DNA from: Ensifer adhaerens
GTDB taxonomy: Bacteria; Pseudomonadota; Alphaproteobacteria; Rhizobiales; Rhizobiaceae
Length of the DNA stretch: 64,000 nucleotides
NCBI RefSeq assembly: GCF_002940685.1
Contig: NZ_PNFP01000015.1
Location: 1 to 64,000 of the forward strand
Direction: 5' to 3'
Shown here: in pieces, positions 40,517 to 49,264 of the stretch
Layout: each line of letters begins with the position of its first letter
How positions within the stretch are numbered: the first letter of the stretch is position 1
Translations under genes and position numbers: made by a program
The notes under the pieces: model-generated
The model's database searches: none
Seen by the model: the letters and a program-made list of their open reading frames with translations, nothing else
Told to the model about the DNA's origin: nothing

Positions 40517-42064
40517 TTACTGCTGGCTCGCCCAGCAGGAGATGCCTTTCTTCTTCAAGGCCTTGCAGGCGTTGACTGCCGAATTCTGGTCGTCGAAGCC
40601 GCCGAAGCGGGCACGGTATACCTGGCCGAAGGCGACGGTGAACGGCTGCGCGTTGCGCAGCGCCTTGCCGCCCTTGTCCTTGGCGTTGCCGAGCAGCGTC
40701 ATGGCCTGTTCCTTGTCCGGCGTCGCGCCGATCTGGATCACCCAACCCTGCGGCTGAGCCGGCATCGGTTCGGCCTTTGCGACTTCGGCGGGCTCGGCCT
40801 TGGCAACGGCTTCGGCCTTCTTCGGGACGGAATTGGTGATCTGCGTATCGACCATCGCCGCGGTTGCGGGCTGGCGCAGCTTCAGGCTCTGTGCGTCGAG
40901 CGTGTTGGGAACGATCTTCGGCGAAAGGACGGGATTGTCCGACGCGCGCTTGTTGCCGGCATAGGCCATCTGCACGCTGCTTGCGCTTTCACCGTTGTAA
41001 CGGATGCCGGGAACGGGGCCGGTGCTGGGCAGGTTGTGGCCGCTGGCGGCTGCCGCGACGACGGGGGTCTCGGCAACAGGCGTCTCGACGACGGGGGCTG
41101 CGGCTGCAACCTGGGTCTCCTCGGCCGGAACCGGAGTCGGCTTCGTTTCTGCTATCAGGTTGCCATTACCGCGACGCGATGCGTCCGGCATGTACTTGGC
41201 GACGAGGCGGCGCATCTGCGCATCGCGGCTCGCGCCCGAAGTGCCGCCCATGACGACGGCGACGATGCTGCGGCCGTCAAGCTGTGCGGAGGTGACGAGA
41301 TTGAAGCCGGAGGCGCGGGTGTAGCCGGTCTTGATACCGTCTACGCCGCGCACATTGCCGAGCAGGCGGTTGTGGTTGCCGATCGTCTGCTTGCCGAAGC
41401 GGAAGCTGCGGGTGGAAAAATAGTCGTAATACTGCGGAAAATGCTGGCGAAGCGCGAGGCCGAGACGGGCCTGGTCGCGGGCGGTCGTGCGTTGTTCCGG
41501 ATTGGGCAGGCCGTTGGCGTTGCGGTAGGTCGTGCGCGTCATGCCGAGCGCGCGCGCCTTGTTGGTCATCATCCGGGCGAAGCGCTGCTCGGAGCCGCCG
41601 AGATATTCGCCAAGTGCCGTGGAGGCGTCGTTGGCCGAGCGGGTGACGAGCGAAAGGATCGCCTGTTCGACGGTGATCGACTGGCCGGCGCGAACGCCGA
41701 GCTTCGACGGCGGCTCCGCGGACGCATTTTTCGAGAAGGGAATCTGCGTGGACTTGCTGATCCGGCCGGCTTCGAGCGCCTCGAAGGTCAGGTAGAGCGT
41801 CATCATCTTGGTGAGAGACGCCGGATAGCGCAGTTCGTCGGCATCCTCGCCGTAGAGAATCTTGCCGGTCTTGGCATCGACGACGATGCCCGAATATTTG
41901 GGATTGGCGTAGGTCGATGCCGCAAAGCCAGGAAACGCAAAGGCGACCGAGGCAATGGTGCCTGCGAGGACCACCCGCCCTACCATCTTTGAAAGAGCGC
42001 CGAACGGGCGCTTCGCGAGATCAAAAAAACCGGATTGGGACACTACGCTGCTCTTTATTCTCAT
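40517..42064 (-). CDS. D-alanyl-D-alanine carboxypeptidase with C-terminal SPOR domain
   Basis: The 515-aa penicillin-binding protein trims pentapeptide side chains of peptidoglycan. A signal/anchor lies at about residues 27-50. The peptidase S11 domain shows SxxK in ASLTKMM, SxN in RSANDAS and KTG in GIKTGYT. A proline/alanine/valine-rich linker (about 305-430) leads to a C-terminal SPOR domain (GWVIQIGATPDKEQAMTLL...) that binds denuded septal glycan. Start MRIKSSVVSQ at 42064 is best; the frame is open far upstream with no fitting sequence. Confidence 0.9.
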   Translation of the reverse strand: MRIKSSVVSQSGFFDLAKRPFGALSKMVGRVVLAGTIASVAFAFPGFAASTYANPKYSGIVVDAKTGKILYGEDADELRYPASLTKMMTLYLTFEALEAGRISKSTQIPFSKNASAEPPSKLGVRAGQSITVEQAILSLVTRSANDASTALGEYLGGSEQRFARMMTNKARALGMTRTTYRNANGLPNPEQRTTARDQARLGLALRQHFPQYYDYFSTRSFRFGKQTIGNHNRLLGNVRGVDGIKTGYTRASGFNLVTSAQLDGRSIVAVVMGGTSGASRDAQMRRLVAKYMPDASRRGNGNLIAETKPTPVPAEETQVAAAAPVVETPVAETPVVAAAASGHNLPSTGPVPGIRYNGESASSVQMAYAGNKRASDNPVLSPKIVPNTLDAQSLKLRQPATAAMVDTQITNSVPKKAEAVAKAEPAEVAKAEPMPAQPQGWVIQIGATPDKEQAMTLLGNAKDKGGKALRNAQPFTVAFGQVYRARFGGFDDQNSAVNACKALKKKGISCWASQQ

Positions 42065-42245
42065 GTCATGGGGTTGTCCGGACGCCGCCTCCGGGAACGA
42101 CCGTTCTCGAGACAGTATCGGCATAGCGTTACCAATCGGTTTATGATGAATGATTGGTTTCCGGAAAAGGACGCATTCGTACAAGGACGATTCCGGTGTA
42201 GCGCAATGGCGCGGCCGTTGCCTCGACCACATCACTTGGACGAAA

Positions 42246-42983
42246 TCAGGGCACGATTCGGCTTTTGATGAAAGCCGCAATCGCGTCGTCGATCTCCCTC
42301 CCTTGTGGAAGCAACTTTTCGGTGAAGCGGTAGAGTACGACGAGGTCCTTGCCGACATGAATGTCGCGCTGGCAATCGGCGCTTGTCGATATGGTTTGCG
42401 TGCCGGCTTTCAGGCAGCGCACCACATAGGGCGCCTGGCCGGCTCGCTCCGCCGTATAGAAGACTTCGCCCGCGTAGCTTGAGGCGGTCTTGGTCGCATG
42501 CATCGTCAGCCCGTTCGGCCCGTCTGCCGGGGCGCCGTCGAAGACCTGCTTGTAGATCGGTTCCAGCCGGCCCGACATGTCGCGGGACATGGTGCTTTGC
42601 GAAATCTGCAGGAAGATCAGGTTTTCGGGCGCGTCGACGTCGTTGAAGAGCGCTCGGTTTTCATCGCTATAGCCTTCGAGGCCGGGCCAGGTCAGATAGA
42701 TGTCGACGCGTTCGACGATCGAGGTGGCGCGTTGCGCTTCGAAGCGGATCACGTTCGCGGGCAGCCGCAGGTGATCCTGGCCGATGAAAATATCGAAAAG
42801 CTCGCTGCTCGCCGTGTGGCCGGCCAGGGCAAGGTTCTCGCCGAACCAGCGGCCGGCAAAAGCGATCGCTGCGGTCAACCCGGCAAGCAGCACGACCACT
42901 GCCGTCACCCGGTAGACGAAGCGGGGAGAGAGCAGCGGCCGGAGCTCCGGTTCGTGCGCGCTGTTGGGAGAGTTGTTCATCAT
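42246..42983 (-). CDS. Membrane-anchored hypothetical protein
   Basis: The 245-aa protein has one N-terminal transmembrane helix (about residues 24-44) and a large periplasmic domain (LRLPANVIRFEAQRA, DIYLTWPGLEGYSDENRALF). The double ATG at 42983/42980 is the likely start. The C-terminus contains two Cys (RCLKAG, ADCQRD) that could pair. It resembles conserved hypothetical proteins of rhizobia; no function assigned. Confidence 0.75.
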   Translation of the reverse strand: MMNNSPNSAHEPELRPLLSPRFVYRVTAVVVLLAGLTAAIAFAGRWFGENLALAGHTASSELFDIFIGQDHLRLPANVIRFEAQRATSIVERVDIYLTWPGLEGYSDENRALFNDVDAPENLIFLQISQSTMSRDMSGRLEPIYKQVFDGAPADGPNGLTMHATKTASSYAGEVFYTAERAGQAPYVVRCLKAGTQTISTSADCQRDIHVGKDLVVLYRFTEKLLPQGREIDDAIAAFIKSRIVP

Positions 42984-43141
42984 GGGCCGTCCGGTCGCAT
43001 TGGTCGAGCCCGGGTCGAATGCCGAGACCCTGGCTCGCGGCGGACCGAAGTGTGGCGAACGCCGCTTGCCCGACGCTGGTCGAAGACGGTTAATTTTCGG
43101 TGAATGCCCCATGGTTGCGGGTTGTCGGGGAGGCGATCCCG

Positions 43142-43182
43142 CAAAAAAGAACGGCCGGTTCCGAGGGACAACGGAACCGGCC
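43142..43182 (-). terminator. Terminator after the LapG-like gene
   Basis: Read on the minus strand, an 11-bp perfect stem GGCCGGTTCCG/CGGAACCGGCC with an 8-base loop is followed by GTTCTTTTTTGC. It lies about 90 bases after the stop. Confidence 0.85.
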
Positions 43183-43270
43183 GAATGGCCCGGTCTGGAC
43201 GGGGATAGTAAACTGACCGGAGCCCTTCTCGGGGCGGCCGCCGATCGGCGGCGCGCCGATTGTGCGAAGC

Positions 43271-43879
43271 TTACTGGGTCCGTACGCTGCCGACGGCGAC
43301 GGTGCGGCCGTCCTGAAGCTTGACCCAGCGGCCGGAATGCTCGGTCGATTGACGCTTGAGGTAGGTGTATTCGGTATCAGACCAGAGCAGCACCTTGTTG
43401 CGCATGTTGTCGAGGATGAAGTCGCCGCGGTCGGTGCGAACGGTCAGGACGGCATGGCCGTCGCCGTTCGGCTGCAGCACGACGGTGATCAGCAGGTCGG
43501 AGGCGGAAAAGCCGCTTTCGATGAGCTTGCGGCGCTTCAGGAGAACGTAGTCTTCGCAATCACCGACAGTTTCCGGATAGGACCACTGCTCCTCGACGCC
43601 ATGGATTTCCATGTCGGTCATCGGGGTGATCGCCTGGTTGACGTCGTAGTTGATCTCGAGAATTTTCTGCCAGCCTTCGCGGGTCAGCACCATCGGCCCG
43701 CGATCCTTGCCGTTGGAGGTGCACTCCGACGCATAGATCTTGCAGAACTCGTAGTGGCCGATCGGCGGGTTGGTGGAGCCAGTCACGACCATGTTGGCCG
43801 GAAGGGCCTGTGCCGTGCCGAAAAGGCTGCCGGTGAAGAGGACCGCAACCGCGATCAGCTTGGTGATTGTCTTGAGCAT
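43271..43879 (-). CDS. Transglutaminase-like periplasmic cysteine peptidase (BTLCP/DUF920, LapG-like)
   Basis: The 202-aa protein has a signal peptide (residues 1-26, cut near AQA) and a papain-like/transglutaminase fold. Likely catalytic residues are Cys108 (VGDCEDY), His142 (DGHAVLTV) and Asp157 (ILDNM). LapG-type members cleave surface adhesins under c-di-GMP control. Here no lapD/lapA is adjacent, though PilZ and PAS genes are next door. GGGGAG precedes the ATG at 43879. Confidence 0.85.
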   Translation of the reverse strand: MLKTITKLIAVAVLFTGSLFGTAQALPANMVVTGSTNPPIGHYEFCKIYASECTSNGKDRGPMVLTREGWQKILEINYDVNQAITPMTDMEIHGVEEQWSYPETVGDCEDYVLLKRRKLIESGFSASDLLITVVLQPNGDGHAVLTVRTDRGDFILDNMRNKVLLWSDTEYTYLKRQSTEHSGRWVKLQDGRTVAVGSVRTQ

Positions 43880-44583
43880 GATTGTCTCCCCGTTATGGTT
43901 CGACAATGACACGGACGTTTTTATCGCTCGCGAACTTGCGCACTAAAAACAAGTACAAATGAAAGTCGTATAAGAATAAAACAAGAATAGAATTTTATTT
44001 GTATTTGAATCGAATTTGACTCAAATTTTATCGATTTCGGTCCGATCCTGCGGCGGAGGTGCAATTCATTAAGCATGCAAGTTGCTGTATTCGTGTCATT
44101 TCATGATGAACGACCGGTCGCATGGGACGAAAGTCACCTTGTGGGCGCGGCGGCTGGCACCTCCTTGTGGCAGTTCGCCTTGGCTCTTCCGGCGATTTTT
44201 GACTTGAAATATGCGTCTTCGCTTGAATTCTGCCGGAAAAATTATTTGCAGAAAACAAGCGCGCTTGATCGCCGCGCCAAAATTGTCTCGAAATGATCCA
44301 GGGGCGAACGTGGGTCGTGTCTGTCACCCGGTGATCTTTCCGCAGATCGCTGCCGATCGCATGACGTCCGCTCTGATGGTCGTCCGCCCCAGGTGAGGGC
44401 GCCTGCGGTGCGTTCGCGCCGGGCGCGGTCATGTGGCGTGATTGGTGCGGGAAGGAAAAACGGCTCGACGCTGCCGCGCGAGCGGGCCGAGAAGGCGGTT
44501 TCAGACAGACAAGACGATCGCGGGACGGCCGGGGCGCTTTCCGATGGCCGGTGGGCAAACCGACCTGCGGCGCAGGCGCGCCG
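43880..44583. other. Long intergenic region with AT-rich segment
   Basis: A 704-base gap. The part at about 43915-44040 is strikingly AT-rich against the GC-rich background (runs such as AATTTTATTTGTATTTGAA), and includes an imperfect inverted repeat TTGAGTC/GATTCAA. It lies upstream of the LapG-like gene and probably holds its promoter. The ORFs in the remainder lack coding composition. No gene is called. Confidence 0.5.
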
Positions 44584-45192
44584 TTAGAGGAACTCGGTCA
44601 GTGCCTCGCGGGACTGGACGCCCGAAAACTCGATGGCGCAGCCTTCCTGGAAGTGGCGAACGATCCGCCCCTTCATGTTGCCGAGCTTGATCTGGGTACC
44701 GATCGGCGGACGGTTCTCGATGTCGATCGCGGCACCGGAGAGCGAAAGGTCGATGATGCGGCAGGGCAGTTTGACGCCGGTGTCGAGCGTCAGTTCGGTT
44801 GACGTCTTGCGCGGCGCAAGGCGATCATGGCGGCGGTCTTCGGGCAGTCCCAATTCGTGCTTGTTGGCAATCCAGGTGAGCTGGGCCGCCAGCTTCTCGC
44901 GTTTGCGCTCGGTGGCGTTGAGCTGGATGACGAAGGCGCCCTCGGCGATGCGCGACACGGTGCCTTCGAGGCGTCCGACGTGATCGACATAGGCGATGAT
45001 GCGTTCGCCGGCGCGCGGCCGGGCGGGCGAGGAAAGCAGGACGTCGCCGGGCGACATGTCGATGGCCGTGCACTCGAACTCGTCATAATTCGCAAGCATC
45101 AGCCGCCCCGTAAGGTTCACGGAAACGCGCTGGAACGCACCTTCGTGGTGCGGTTTCGGAGCGGTATTCTGTGCGTGCTGAAACGAGAACAT
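44584..45192 (-). CDS. Tandem PilZ-domain protein
   Basis: The 202-aa protein has two PilZ-like domains. The second (about residues 115-200) carries the c-di-GMP signature RHDRLAPRK plus DLSLSGAAIDI. The first (about 20-100) has ATDMSP-like AIDMSPGDVLL but lacks the paired arginines (RVSVNLTGR), so it may not bind ligand. Probably a cytosolic c-di-GMP effector. It lies between the LapG-like and PAS genes on the same strand. Confidence 0.85.
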   Translation of the reverse strand: MFSFQHAQNTAPKPHHEGAFQRVSVNLTGRLMLANYDEFECTAIDMSPGDVLLSSPARPRAGERIIAYVDHVGRLEGTVSRIAEGAFVIQLNATERKREKLAAQLTWIANKHELGLPEDRRHDRLAPRKTSTELTLDTGVKLPCRIIDLSLSGAAIDIENRPPIGTQIKLGNMKGRIVRHFQEGCAIEFSGVQSREALTEFL

Positions 45193-45300
45193 GATGACTC
45201 TGTGGCGACATGACTTGGCTGGCGAAGCTTAGCCTTTTCAAGTTAATAGAAGGTTCGTCCTCCGGTTGGTCCCGGCACCATCCCGGGACAGCGGGCACGG

Positions 45301-45942
45301 TCAGTCGCGGCGCCCGCCTTCGAGAATACGAAGATGTCCAAACTGGCGGAATTCGTTCGAAAATGGGCCGGCCGCCGGCGATTTCGCAAACGTTCCGTTC
45401 TGTTGCTGGGCATCCTCGTCGCGAAACACGGCGGTGCGGTCGGGATCGAGGACCTTCATGCCCGTCACATCGAGACATTCGATCGAGGTTGCATGCAACC
45501 AGCGCGGGCGAGCAAGCGGTGAGAGGGCGCCCAGAACCCGGTCGCTTTCACCTTCCCTGGAGGCAAGCGGCAGAAGCAGGGTCTCGATATCGACGTCGCG
45601 CGCGTCGGCGGTGCGGCCCTTGGCCGAAAGCACGAGCGGCACGCGGTGCGTCATGACCTGGCCGGTGATGCGTTGCGTCTTTGCTGCCTGGCTGCCGAGC
45701 CACAGCATGCCGAATTGCCGGCCGCGCAGCTCCTGGCCGAAGAGGGCGCAGACCTGGGTTCCCGCCAGGCGAAACGAGATGCCGGCATTGCGGTCGCGCT
45801 CGAGGATGAACAGGTTCGGCAGCAGCGTTCTGATATCCGCGGGTTCAAGCTCGTCGCGGCGGGGAAGCTCGCGCTTCCCGCGAATGGTGTTCCAGTATCG
45901 GAAAAGCTCCGTCGTCGTATTGCTGCGCATCGCGTCGTTCAT
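45301..45942 (-). CDS. PAS_5-family PAS domain protein
   Basis: The 213-aa protein has a single PAS fold (about residues 10-140; LFRYWNTIRGKRELPRRDELEPADIR is the family start, then FRLAGTQVCALFGQELRG). No output domain follows; the C-terminal 60 residues are low in motifs. In rhizobia such genes neighbour PilZ genes, as here, which suggests a signalling link. An internal ATG at 45930 is an alternative start. Confidence 0.82.
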   Translation of the reverse strand: MNDAMRSNTTTELFRYWNTIRGKRELPRRDELEPADIRTLLPNLFILERDRNAGISFRLAGTQVCALFGQELRGRQFGMLWLGSQAAKTQRITGQVMTHRVPLVLSAKGRTADARDVDIETLLLPLASREGESDRVLGALSPLARPRWLHATSIECLDVTGMKVLDPDRTAVFRDEDAQQQNGTFAKSPAAGPFSNEFRQFGHLRILEGGRRD

Positions 45943-46060
45943 TCCATTTCCGCGGGCCTTCGTGTCCCGGTTCGAGACAGCTTCGGCCGTGCATTTCGGT
46001 TCTGAGGTCCAGGGAGCGAAAATCGTGCCAGCCGGGAATTAAGGTTAACAAACGGTTTCC

Positions 46061-46187
46061 GTTGCAGTGCGCCGCTGCAACTGGCAGAGGAAGGCATCAC
46101 TTTACGAAGCGTTGCCTTCGGCACTTGAACTGGAGCTCGGATTTGAGCTTGGCGACCGTTCAGTTTTTGCTGGACGGTCTTTTTTTG
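46061..46187 (+). ncRNA. Candidate structured small RNA or attenuator leader
   Basis: The segment between the divergent PAS and rhomboid genes folds into consecutive hairpins: a perfect 7-bp GTTGCAG/CTGCAAC (46061-46081), GAAGGCA/TGCCTTC (46090-46119, with inner CTT/AAG), AGCTC/GAGCT (near 46133-46150), then a strong terminator (46154-46187). No ORF on this strand accounts for a terminator here. It could be an independent sRNA or a transcription attenuator for the rhomboid gene 108 bases downstream. No promoter could be fixed with confidence. Confidence 0.4.
46154..46187 (+). terminator. Orphan Rho-independent terminator
   Basis: A 10-bp stem GACCGTTCAG/CTGGACGGTC (one T-G pair) with a 6-base loop is followed by eight Ts. 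Only the plus strand has the T-run, although the upstream coding gene is on the minus strand. Confidence 0.85.
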
Positions 46188-46294
46188 TTTGCTTATGGCT
46201 GGTCGCCCCAATCCAGTCCCATTTCCGGCGATGCCATGCCATCGCCGCGATCACGCGGGATTGTGCGGGTGCAGTAGGGAAGAGAGCAGCAACC

Positions 46295-47026
46295 ATGGAA
46301 CGAGATCAGACGGCGATGCCATCGGAAGCAGAGCGCGAAGGCGCCGCGAACCCGGCGCGCGAGCCCGCCTTCAATCTGCCGGCGGGGCTGACCTTCATCC
46401 TGCTGTTTCTCATCGCGATCCACGTTCTGCGGACCTACATCCTGTCGCCGGCCATCGATCAGGAGATCATCTTCAATTTTGCGTTTCTGCCGGCGCGCTA
46501 CGATCATCCGCTGGCAGAGCAGGGTCTCGCCTGGCTCTGGAGCCCCGTCACCTATTCGTTCCTGCACGGAAGCTGGGAGCACCTGATCTTCAACATCTTC
46601 TGGATGGTGGCCTTCGGTGCGCCGGTCGTGCGGCGGATCGGCATGGGGCGGCTCGCCATCTTCTGGTGCCTGTCGGCGGCGGCTGCCGTCGCATTGCATA
46701 CGGCGTTTCACTGGGGGGAGATGATCGTCGTCGTCGGCGCGTCCGGCGTCGTATCCGGTTTCATGGGGGCGGCAGCGCGCTTCGTCTTCTCGCCGAGCGG
46801 GCGCATCAGCCGGCAGTTCGCCCACCTTAATCGCCGGCTCGACGTTGGCGAGGCACTGGCCAACCGGTCCGTCGTCGTCTTCGCGGGGATCTGGTTCCTG
46901 ACCAATTTCCTGATCGGTCTTGGCATGTTCACTCCAGGCGGGGCAGGCAGCGTCGCCTGGGAAGCGCATATCGGCGGGTTCCTCTTCGGCTTTCTGCTCT
47001 TCAGCCTCTTCGATCCGCGCGACTGA
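46295..47026 (+). CDS. Rhomboid-family intramembrane serine protease
   Basis: The 243-aa protein has about six to seven transmembrane helices. The catalytic dyad is visible as Ser150 (GASGVVSGFMG) and His225 (AHIGGFLFG); HGSWEHLIFN matches the loop-1/helix-2 region. Start MERDQTAMPSEAERE at 46295; the frame is open to 46067 but that part covers the hairpin region and terminator. Substrate unknown. Confidence 0.88.
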   Translation: MERDQTAMPSEAEREGAANPAREPAFNLPAGLTFILLFLIAIHVLRTYILSPAIDQEIIFNFAFLPARYDHPLAEQGLAWLWSPVTYSFLHGSWEHLIFNIFWMVAFGAPVVRRIGMGRLAIFWCLSAAAAVALHTAFHWGEMIVVVGASGVVSGFMGAAARFVFSPSGRISRQFAHLNRRLDVGEALANRSVVVFAGIWFLTNFLIGLGMFTPGGAGSVAWEAHIGGFLFGFLLFSLFDPRD

Positions 47027-47286
47027 CGACACGAAAGATCAGCGGACGGCGCTTGTGAGCGCTTGATTTCCTCAAGGCGCTGGCGCACCATTTGCTACGG
47101 TCGCCAGTCGTCGAGAGGCGAGGCGACCCGTGTAGGCCGGGTATCGAATGCCATCAGCGTCTGAGGAGCACGCGGAAGGTTTTCGCAAGCGGCCAGGGTA
47201 CAGGTTCCATCGCCCGACCGTACCGCACGAGAGATGGCTGGACCTTTCCCTGCCGACCCGGTGTTGTCGCAACGGGAGATGTGCGC
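47027..47286 (+). other. Rhomboid-CBS intergenic region
   Basis: 260 bases without a gene. A near-perfect hairpin AGCGCTTGA/TCAA(G)GCGCT lies at 47058-47081 just after the rhomboid stop, and an inverted repeat GGTCGCC/GGCGACC at 47099-47105/47122-47128. Neither has a T-run. Confidence 0.35.
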
Positions 47287-47715
47287 ATGTCAGTAAAAGC
47301 CATACTCGATGAAAAGGGCCGCAACGTCGTATCGGTCGGCCCTCAGATGACAGTCCAACAGGCTGCAATCCTCTTGCGTGACAATCATATCGGTGCGGTC
47401 GTCATCCTCGACGCGGACGATCAGATCGCAGGCATCCTCACCGAGCGCGACATCGTCGCAGCGATTGCCAAGCAGGGTGCGACCTGTCTCGAGCGTCCTG
47501 TCGCGGCCGTCATGTGGCAGAATGTCTATTGCTGCACCGAGGATATGTCGGTCCAGACCCTGATGGAAATGATGAGCAAGCTCAGGGCCCGCCACCTGCC
47601 GGTGGAAAGAAATGGCCAGCTCGCCGGCATCGTCTCGATCGGCGACGTGATCAAGCACCACATCCGTGCGATCGAGCACGAGACCGAGCAGATCAAGGCC
47701 TATATCGCCGGCTGA
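47287..47715 (+). CDS. CBS-domain protein
   Basis: The 142-aa protein is a pair of CBS domains (about residues 8-65 and 75-130; GAVVILDADDQIAGILTERDIVAAI and RHLPVERNGQLAGIVSIGDVIKHH). Stand-alone CBS pairs bind adenine nucleotides and modulate partner proteins. Start at 47287 with GGGAG upstream; earlier frame rejected. Partner unknown. Confidence 0.88.
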   Translation: MSVKAILDEKGRNVVSVGPQMTVQQAAILLRDNHIGAVVILDADDQIAGILTERDIVAAIAKQGATCLERPVAAVMWQNVYCCTEDMSVQTLMEMMSKLRARHLPVERNGQLAGIVSIGDVIKHHIRAIEHETEQIKAYIAG

Positions 47716-47722
47716 CGGGAAC

Positions 47723-47746
47723 GGGCGGCCTGATGCCGCCCTCTTG
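47723..47746 (+). terminator. Terminator after CBS gene
   Basis: A perfect 7-bp stem GGGCGGC/GCCGCCC with a 5-base loop is followed by TCTTGTT, seven bases after the stop. Confidence 0.65.
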
Positions 47747-47902
47747 TTCTGGTGTCCCCGGCTCCACGGCCGAAGGCGTCCGTGCCCAGCCTGGCTGAAC
47801 GGCCAGACAGCGCGTGCGTGCCGCTCCAGCCGCGATCTTGCGTCGCGACGCTTCACGGAGTGCTTGGGAAGACAGGGCTGACCCGGTGCCCCGGCGCCCG
47901 CG

Positions 47903-48862
47903 TCAGCGCACGAGCGCCTCCTGCATGCGTCGGATCTCCACCAGCCTGGCCTTGGCTTCGAGATAACCGCGGTCGATGGCTTCGCCGGCCCGGTGAAACT
48001 CCGAAAGGCCGATGTCGTTGAGCTTCGGGTGCAGCGCCAGATCCGGCGGATCGCCGGCGAGCCGTGCGCGGGAAATGCGGTCCTGGATGATGTTAAACGC
48101 CTGGACCATGACGCTGGTCATGCCGAGGCGAGAATGGTGCGGCGGTTCTTTCGCCGGGTTGTCCACCGATTCTGCGCCGGCGCTGTGCTTGACGACGGCG
48201 GAGCGGCCGTAGAGGTCGTAGTTGAGGTTCACGGCGACGACGAGTTGCTGCTCGTGGGCGCGGCAGACCGAGACCGGAACCGGATTGACGAGCGCGCCGT
48301 CGATCAGCGTGCGTCCGTTCGCCTTGATCGGCTCGAAGATGCCGGGCAGGGCATAGGAGGCGCGGATCGCGGTGATCAGCGAGCCCTTTTCGAGCCAGAC
48401 CTCATGACCGCTGTGGACTTCGGTCGCCACGGCAATGAAGGGCCTGTCGAGACCCTCGATGCTGAGACCTTCCAGATGTTCCTGCATGCGCTTGGTGAGC
48501 CGCAGGCCGCCGAAGAGACCGGCGCCGCCGATGGCGAAATCGAGCAGTCCGGCGATCCGGCGAACGGTAAGCGAGCGGGCGAAGGCTTCCAGTTCGTCGA
48601 GCTTGCCGGCCAGGTAGCAGCCGCCGACCAGCGCGCCGATCGACGTGCCCGCGATCATGCCCACTTCGATGCCTTCTTCGTCGAGGGCACGCAGCACGCC
48701 GATATGGGCCCAGCCGCGGGCAGCGCCGCCACCAAGCGCGATCGCGATCTTTGGTTTTTGCGGAGGTGTCGCCGGTTCTGGTGGTGTTGTCGAAATCGAT
48801 GCCCCGTCCGGGCCGGAGAGATCGGTAATCTGGTTGCTACGCGTAAACGTCCAGTTCAACAT
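47903..48862 (-). CDS. Patatin-like phospholipase (RssA type)
   Basis: The 319-aa protein has the patatin catalytic layout: glycine-rich oxyanion loop ALGGGAARGWAHIGV (about 42-56), nucleophile Ser74 in GTSIG, and Asp188 in the DGA motif. No signal peptide; a Pro/Thr-rich N-terminal 35 residues precede the domain. Likely a cytosolic or membrane-associated lipid acyl hydrolase; substrate unknown. Confidence 0.88.
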   Translation of the reverse strand: MLNWTFTRSNQITDLSGPDGASISTTPPEPATPPQKPKIAIALGGGAARGWAHIGVLRALDEEGIEVGMIAGTSIGALVGGCYLAGKLDELEAFARSLTVRRIAGLLDFAIGGAGLFGGLRLTKRMQEHLEGLSIEGLDRPFIAVATEVHSGHEVWLEKGSLITAIRASYALPGIFEPIKANGRTLIDGALVNPVPVSVCRAHEQQLVVAVNLNYDLYGRSAVVKHSAGAESVDNPAKEPPHHSRLGMTSVMVQAFNIIQDRISRARLAGDPPDLALHPKLNDIGLSEFHRAGEAIDRGYLEAKARLVEIRRMQEALVR

Positions 48863-49264
48863 CCGGCACCTCCAACACAGCCGAATACTCCGCAGCGCGA
48901 CACGTCGATGAGAATGCGCGAAGGTCGCTGTGGCAGTTCACCATTGACTTAACTTACTCAAGAATCGGACTCGACCCTGGAGGTACGCAAATTCTGATGC
49001 GCGCGTCTTGGTAAGGCTCCGCCAAGTCGGCGCCGGTGCCGGCCTGTTCCTGTCCATTGCTGAAAGGCTGGCACCGTTTTCTAAGGTATATCATCGATCC
49101 CGCCGACGATTGCGGCACGACCGATAAACATTGGATACAGTTTGCAATACAGTTGGCACCGAGACCGGTCCGATTGCGCCGCATCCTTGCTTAAGGATTA
49201 GGCGCCCGGTTGGTTTCCAAAGAATAAATATAGCATGTACCCGCGCCAAAAAGATGCGCGATGC
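48863..49264. other. Intergenic region between patatin-like gene and hisI
   Basis: A 402-base gap. The only ORF-like stretch (minus strand, 76 codons) lacks coding character. A plus-strand stem of about 10 bp (GGTGCCGGCC 49035-49044 / GGCTGGCACC 49066-49075, 21-base loop) is followed by GTTTTC, but no gene precedes it on that strand. The part at 49200-49264 is AT-rich and lies just after hisI. Confidence 0.35.

Noticed and set aside
44075-44296. 73-codon plus-strand ORF in the gap before the PilZ gene
   Set aside because: No ribosome binding site, mixed composition and no recognisable motif; it covers AT-rich intergenic DNA.
48954-49184. 76-codon minus-strand ORF between the patatin-like gene and hisI
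   Set aside because: Residue composition does not look coding and no start signal is present.
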